The position numbers and the translations under genes are program-made. The notes beneath the pieces were generated by a model that worked only from the letters and a program-made list of their open reading frames with translations, was not told the origin of the DNA and searched no databases. A DNA stretch of 8,132 bases from a bacterium (lineage in GTDB: Bacteria; Desulfobacterota; GWC2-55-46): the NCBI GenBank assembly GCA_004298725.1, contig SCQA01000055.1, forward strand, positions 1 to 8,132. The letters are read 5' to 3'. This document shows positions 6,796-8,132 of this stretch, in pieces (the first letter of the stretch is position 1; every line of letters begins with the position of its first letter).

Positions 6796-7572
6796 ATGAC
6801 AAGGCTTTTTTTAAAAAATAACAGCGGAGCTTCCGCCGTAGCGGTAATTCTTCTTCTCAGCATATTGACTGTCGCCGGTATAGTCTTTGTTTCCGTTATG
6901 GGAACAGGCATAGAGCAGTCTGTTGTCGAAGTGTCGTCCATGCGCGCGCTTTACGCGGCTGAAGGCGGAGCTGAAACGGCTACGGGACGTCTTAAGAAAA
7001 TAAGCTGGCTATGGAACGACGGCTATTCAAACAAAGCGCTTGGAACGGGCACCACGTCGTCAAGCACCTTTAACGCGGAAGTGCTTGAGTACGAAGGCAG
7101 AGACGCAACCTTGCCTGCGGCGGCGTACAAATGCGAGGCATTCCAGCTTGTGGTTAAATCTCTGGTTGTGGGCGCGAATACCGCGAGAACCGTTTACTTG
7201 GGGCTTTATTCAACGTCGGCGTCACCCCTCGGCCTTCAACTGTACAACGCGGATGTAACAGGCGCCTGCGCCGCCCCGCCCGCCGGAAACCTTGTCGACA
7301 CCGTAGCCGCGTCGAGTACGGCAAAGAGCATACGTTACAGAATACCAGAGCCGCTAACGCCGCCGGTTACTTACACTTATACGGCAAGGGTTACGGGTAC
7401 GGCAGGCACGGCGTACCAATTGCGCTTGTCGCATCCTGACGAGCCTGCTTTCAGCGCGGGCATTACCTGCGGCGCAATTACAGGCACTCCATACCAGTGC
7501 CAACGGTCCATTATTTCCATTGGCAAGGTTCGTGATTCAAGAAGAGAAGTCTTTCAGGCTGTGACAAAATAA
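6796..7572 (+). CDS. Minor pilin-like protein, PilX/GspK-like
   Basis: A 258-residue single-span membrane protein with the N-terminal pattern of PilX-type minor pilins: a short basic start (MTRLFLKNNSG), a hydrophobic helix ASAVAVILLLSILTVAGIVF (12-31), then a helix ending RALYAAEGGAETA (50-62), which matches the conserved A-x-x-AE region of PilX_N proteins. A cut after Gly11 would leave Ala1 and no Glu5; lack of Glu5 is known for the K-type subunit, which caps the pseudopilus. The large remaining part (about 65-258) is polar, Thr/Ala-rich and beta-prone, with four cysteines (C113, C158, C225, C235). ATG 6796 is chosen over an upstream GTG (6721) because it has AGGAA 5 nt ahead and because the GTG reading would code through the folded leader and place 25 unlike residues before the basic start. 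It is the fourth gene in an H-I-J-K type order. Confidence 0.8.
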   Translation: MTRLFLKNNSGASAVAVILLLSILTVAGIVFVSVMGTGIEQSVVEVSSMRALYAAEGGAETATGRLKKISWLWNDGYSNKALGTGTTSSSTFNAEVLEYEGRDATLPAAAYKCEAFQLVVKSLVVGANTARTVYLGLYSTSASPLGLQLYNADVTGACAAPPAGNLVDTVAASSTAKSIRYRIPEPLTPPVTYTYTARVTGTAGTAYQLRLSHPDEPAFSAGITCGAITGTPYQCQRSIISIGKVRDSRREVFQAVTK

Positions 7573-7624
7573 TATTCGGGTGCTTCTAAAAATGTGAAAT
7601 TTTTTCCGTGGTCGAATCAAGGCG

Positions 7625-7669
7625 AAATAAAAAGCAGAGCATAACGCGAATATGCGAGTATTTTTATTT
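7625..7669. repeat. Nested inverted repeat in the gap after the PilX-like gene
   Basis: Outer arms AAATAAAAA (7625-7633) and TTTTTATTT (7661-7669) are perfectly complementary. Inside them GCATA (7639-7643) pairs with TATGC (7651-7655) around a 7-nt loop, with symmetric 5-nt internal loops between the stems. The outer stem is A/T only, and the downstream arm provides a T-rich tract, so weak termination is possible, but this is not a standard GC-rich terminator. It could also be part of a dispersed palindromic repeat; the window contains only this copy. Confidence 0.45.
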
Positions 7670-7729
7670 TGTACTGTCAAGATATCGGGAAAGAGGGCAT
7701 TTTTTGTGACACCCATTTATGGCAAGAAT

Positions 7730-7738
7730 TGCTATAAA
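7730..7738 (+). promoter_or_regulatory. Possible extended -10 promoter for the secreted-protein gene
   Basis: TGC followed by TATAAA (7733-7738) fits an extended -10 element. The region 17 bp upstream (about 7710-7715) has no good -35; TTGTGA at 7704-7709 is too far away (23 bp). Transcription would start near 7745, giving a leader of about 37 nt with a strong ribosome binding site. A nearby TGGCAAGAATTGCT resembles a sigma54 site, but its GG and GC are 8 bp apart rather than 10, so that reading is not supported. Confidence 0.35.
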
Positions 7739-7768
7739 GCAGTACTTTTGTTGTAGGTTTTAATATAT

Positions 7769-7775
7769 AGGAGGG
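7769..7775 (+). promoter_or_regulatory. Strong ribosome binding site
   Basis: AGGAGGG lies 6 nt before the ATG at 7782. It is the best Shine-Dalgarno match in the window and fixes the start of the last gene, which otherwise has in-frame alternatives at Met12 and Met17 of its signal peptide. Confidence 0.85.
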
Positions 7776-7781
7776 CATCAT

Positions 7782-8132
7782 ATGACGCGTCAATTAAGGC
7801 GGTACTTTGCCGTAATGTCGGCATTCGTAATGTGTGTCTTTTTCGGCTCAGTAGCTAATGCCGCGAATACGTTTTCCGTTACTTTTACTCCGTCCCCGCT
7901 TGAAGTTACTATGAAAGACACTAATGCGGTCATACCCGTTACCATAACCAACTCCGCGGCCTCGTCATTGGCGATAAATGCGGTGCGTATTACTTTGCCG
8001 GCGTCATATTCATTAAGCATGGGTACAACCGCGCCGGCAGGCTGGTGCGTAAAAAATATAACCGCCGGAGCAGGCGGCGTAGTCGATTTTTACTTCATTG
8101 ACCCTACCACGGCTGATTGCGGCAACGCCCCC
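7782..8132 (+). CDS. Secreted beta-rich protein of unknown function (3' end missing)
   Basis: The first 117 residues are visible. A Sec signal peptide is clear: basic start MTRQLRRYF, hydrophobic core AVMSAFVMCVFFG and a signal peptidase I site ANA just before ANTFSV (cut after about residue 27). C18 is inside the hydrophobic core, not in a lipobox, so a lipoprotein is unlikely. The mature part (FSVTFTPSPLEVTMKDT, VIPVTITNS, LAINAVRITLP) alternates hydrophobic and polar residues like Ig-like or similar beta-sandwich domains. Two mature cysteines fall in GWCV and ADCGN. It follows the PilX-like gene after 209 bp, in the position held by pilY1 in Pseudomonas-type minor pilin operons, so a pilus-tip adhesin or other surface role is a reasonable guess. 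Nothing in the visible part identifies PilY1, whose recognisable beta-propeller is C-terminal and would be outside the window. I do not recognise the family. Confidence 0.75.
   Translation, partial: MTRQLRRYFAVMSAFVMCVFFGSVANAANTFSVTFTPSPLEVTMKDTNAVIPVTITNSAASSLAINAVRITLPASYSLSMGTTAPAGWCVKNITAGAGGVVDFYFIDPTTADCGNAP

Noticed and set aside
4919..7572. Assignment to a type II secretion pseudopilus rather than a type IV pilus
   Set aside because: The H-I-J-K set is shared by both systems. The MshA/PilA-like gene upstream and the PilX_N-like fourth gene favour a pilus, and no gsp-specific gene is seen, but the window cannot settle it, so neither gsp nor pil symbols were assigned.
7588..7604. AAAAAT/ATTTTT hairpin just after the PilX-like gene as a terminator
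   Set aside because: The stem is six A/T pairs only with a 5-nt loop, too weak to call an intrinsic terminator.
7719..7732. Sigma54-like TGGCAAGAATTGCT before the last gene
   Set aside because: The GG and GC are 8 bp apart instead of the required 10, so it is unlikely to be bound by sigma54.

Overview
The window reads as one co-directional block (all genes on the + strand) from a Gram-negative bacterium that makes type IV pili or a related pseudopilus system. GC content looks moderate by eye (mid-40s percent). The lineage cannot be fixed from sequence alone. A FimT/PilV/PilW/PilX-type minor pilin order, GT-C glycosyltransferases beside pilins and a REP-like GCGAGGC palindrome pair would fit a Desulfobacterota- or Nitrospirota-like organism, but that is a weak inference.

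Layout. (1) 1-382: 3' part of a MshA/PilA-like major-pilin-type prepilin; its leader and first mature residues lie upstream of the window. (2) 383-686: gene-free, with a strong intrinsic terminator (447-500) and a REP/BIME-like pair of palindromes (548-619). (3) 687-3134 and 3136-4827: two large polytopic membrane proteins, a YfhO-family protein and a family 39-like (PMT/ArnT-type) GT-C glycosyltransferase, separated by one base. (4) 4828-4918: a short gap holding a near-consensus extended -10 sigma70 promoter. (5) 4919-7572: four minor prepilins in the order FimT/GspH-like, PilV/GspI-like, PilW/GspJ-like, PilX/GspK-like. The first three are tightly packed. The fourth follows a 153-bp gap with a folded, repeat-bearing leader. 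(6) 7573-7781: a 209-bp gap with a nested hairpin and a possible promoter. (7) 7782-8132: 5' end of a gene for a secreted, beta-rich protein of unknown function, in the slot where pilY1 sits in Pseudomonas-type minor pilin operons.

How the genes may work together. The four minor prepilins match the GspH-I-J-K/FimU-PilV-W-X set that forms the priming tip complex of pili and pseudopili. The secreted protein downstream could be a tip or surface partner. The two GT-C proteins between the major-pilin-like gene and the minor pilins could transfer sugars from polyprenyl-phosphate carriers, possibly onto pilins or onto envelope glycans. That link rests only on gene neighbourhood. No ATPase, platform protein, prepilin peptidase, tRNA, rRNA, CRISPR array or transposase gene is visible in the window.
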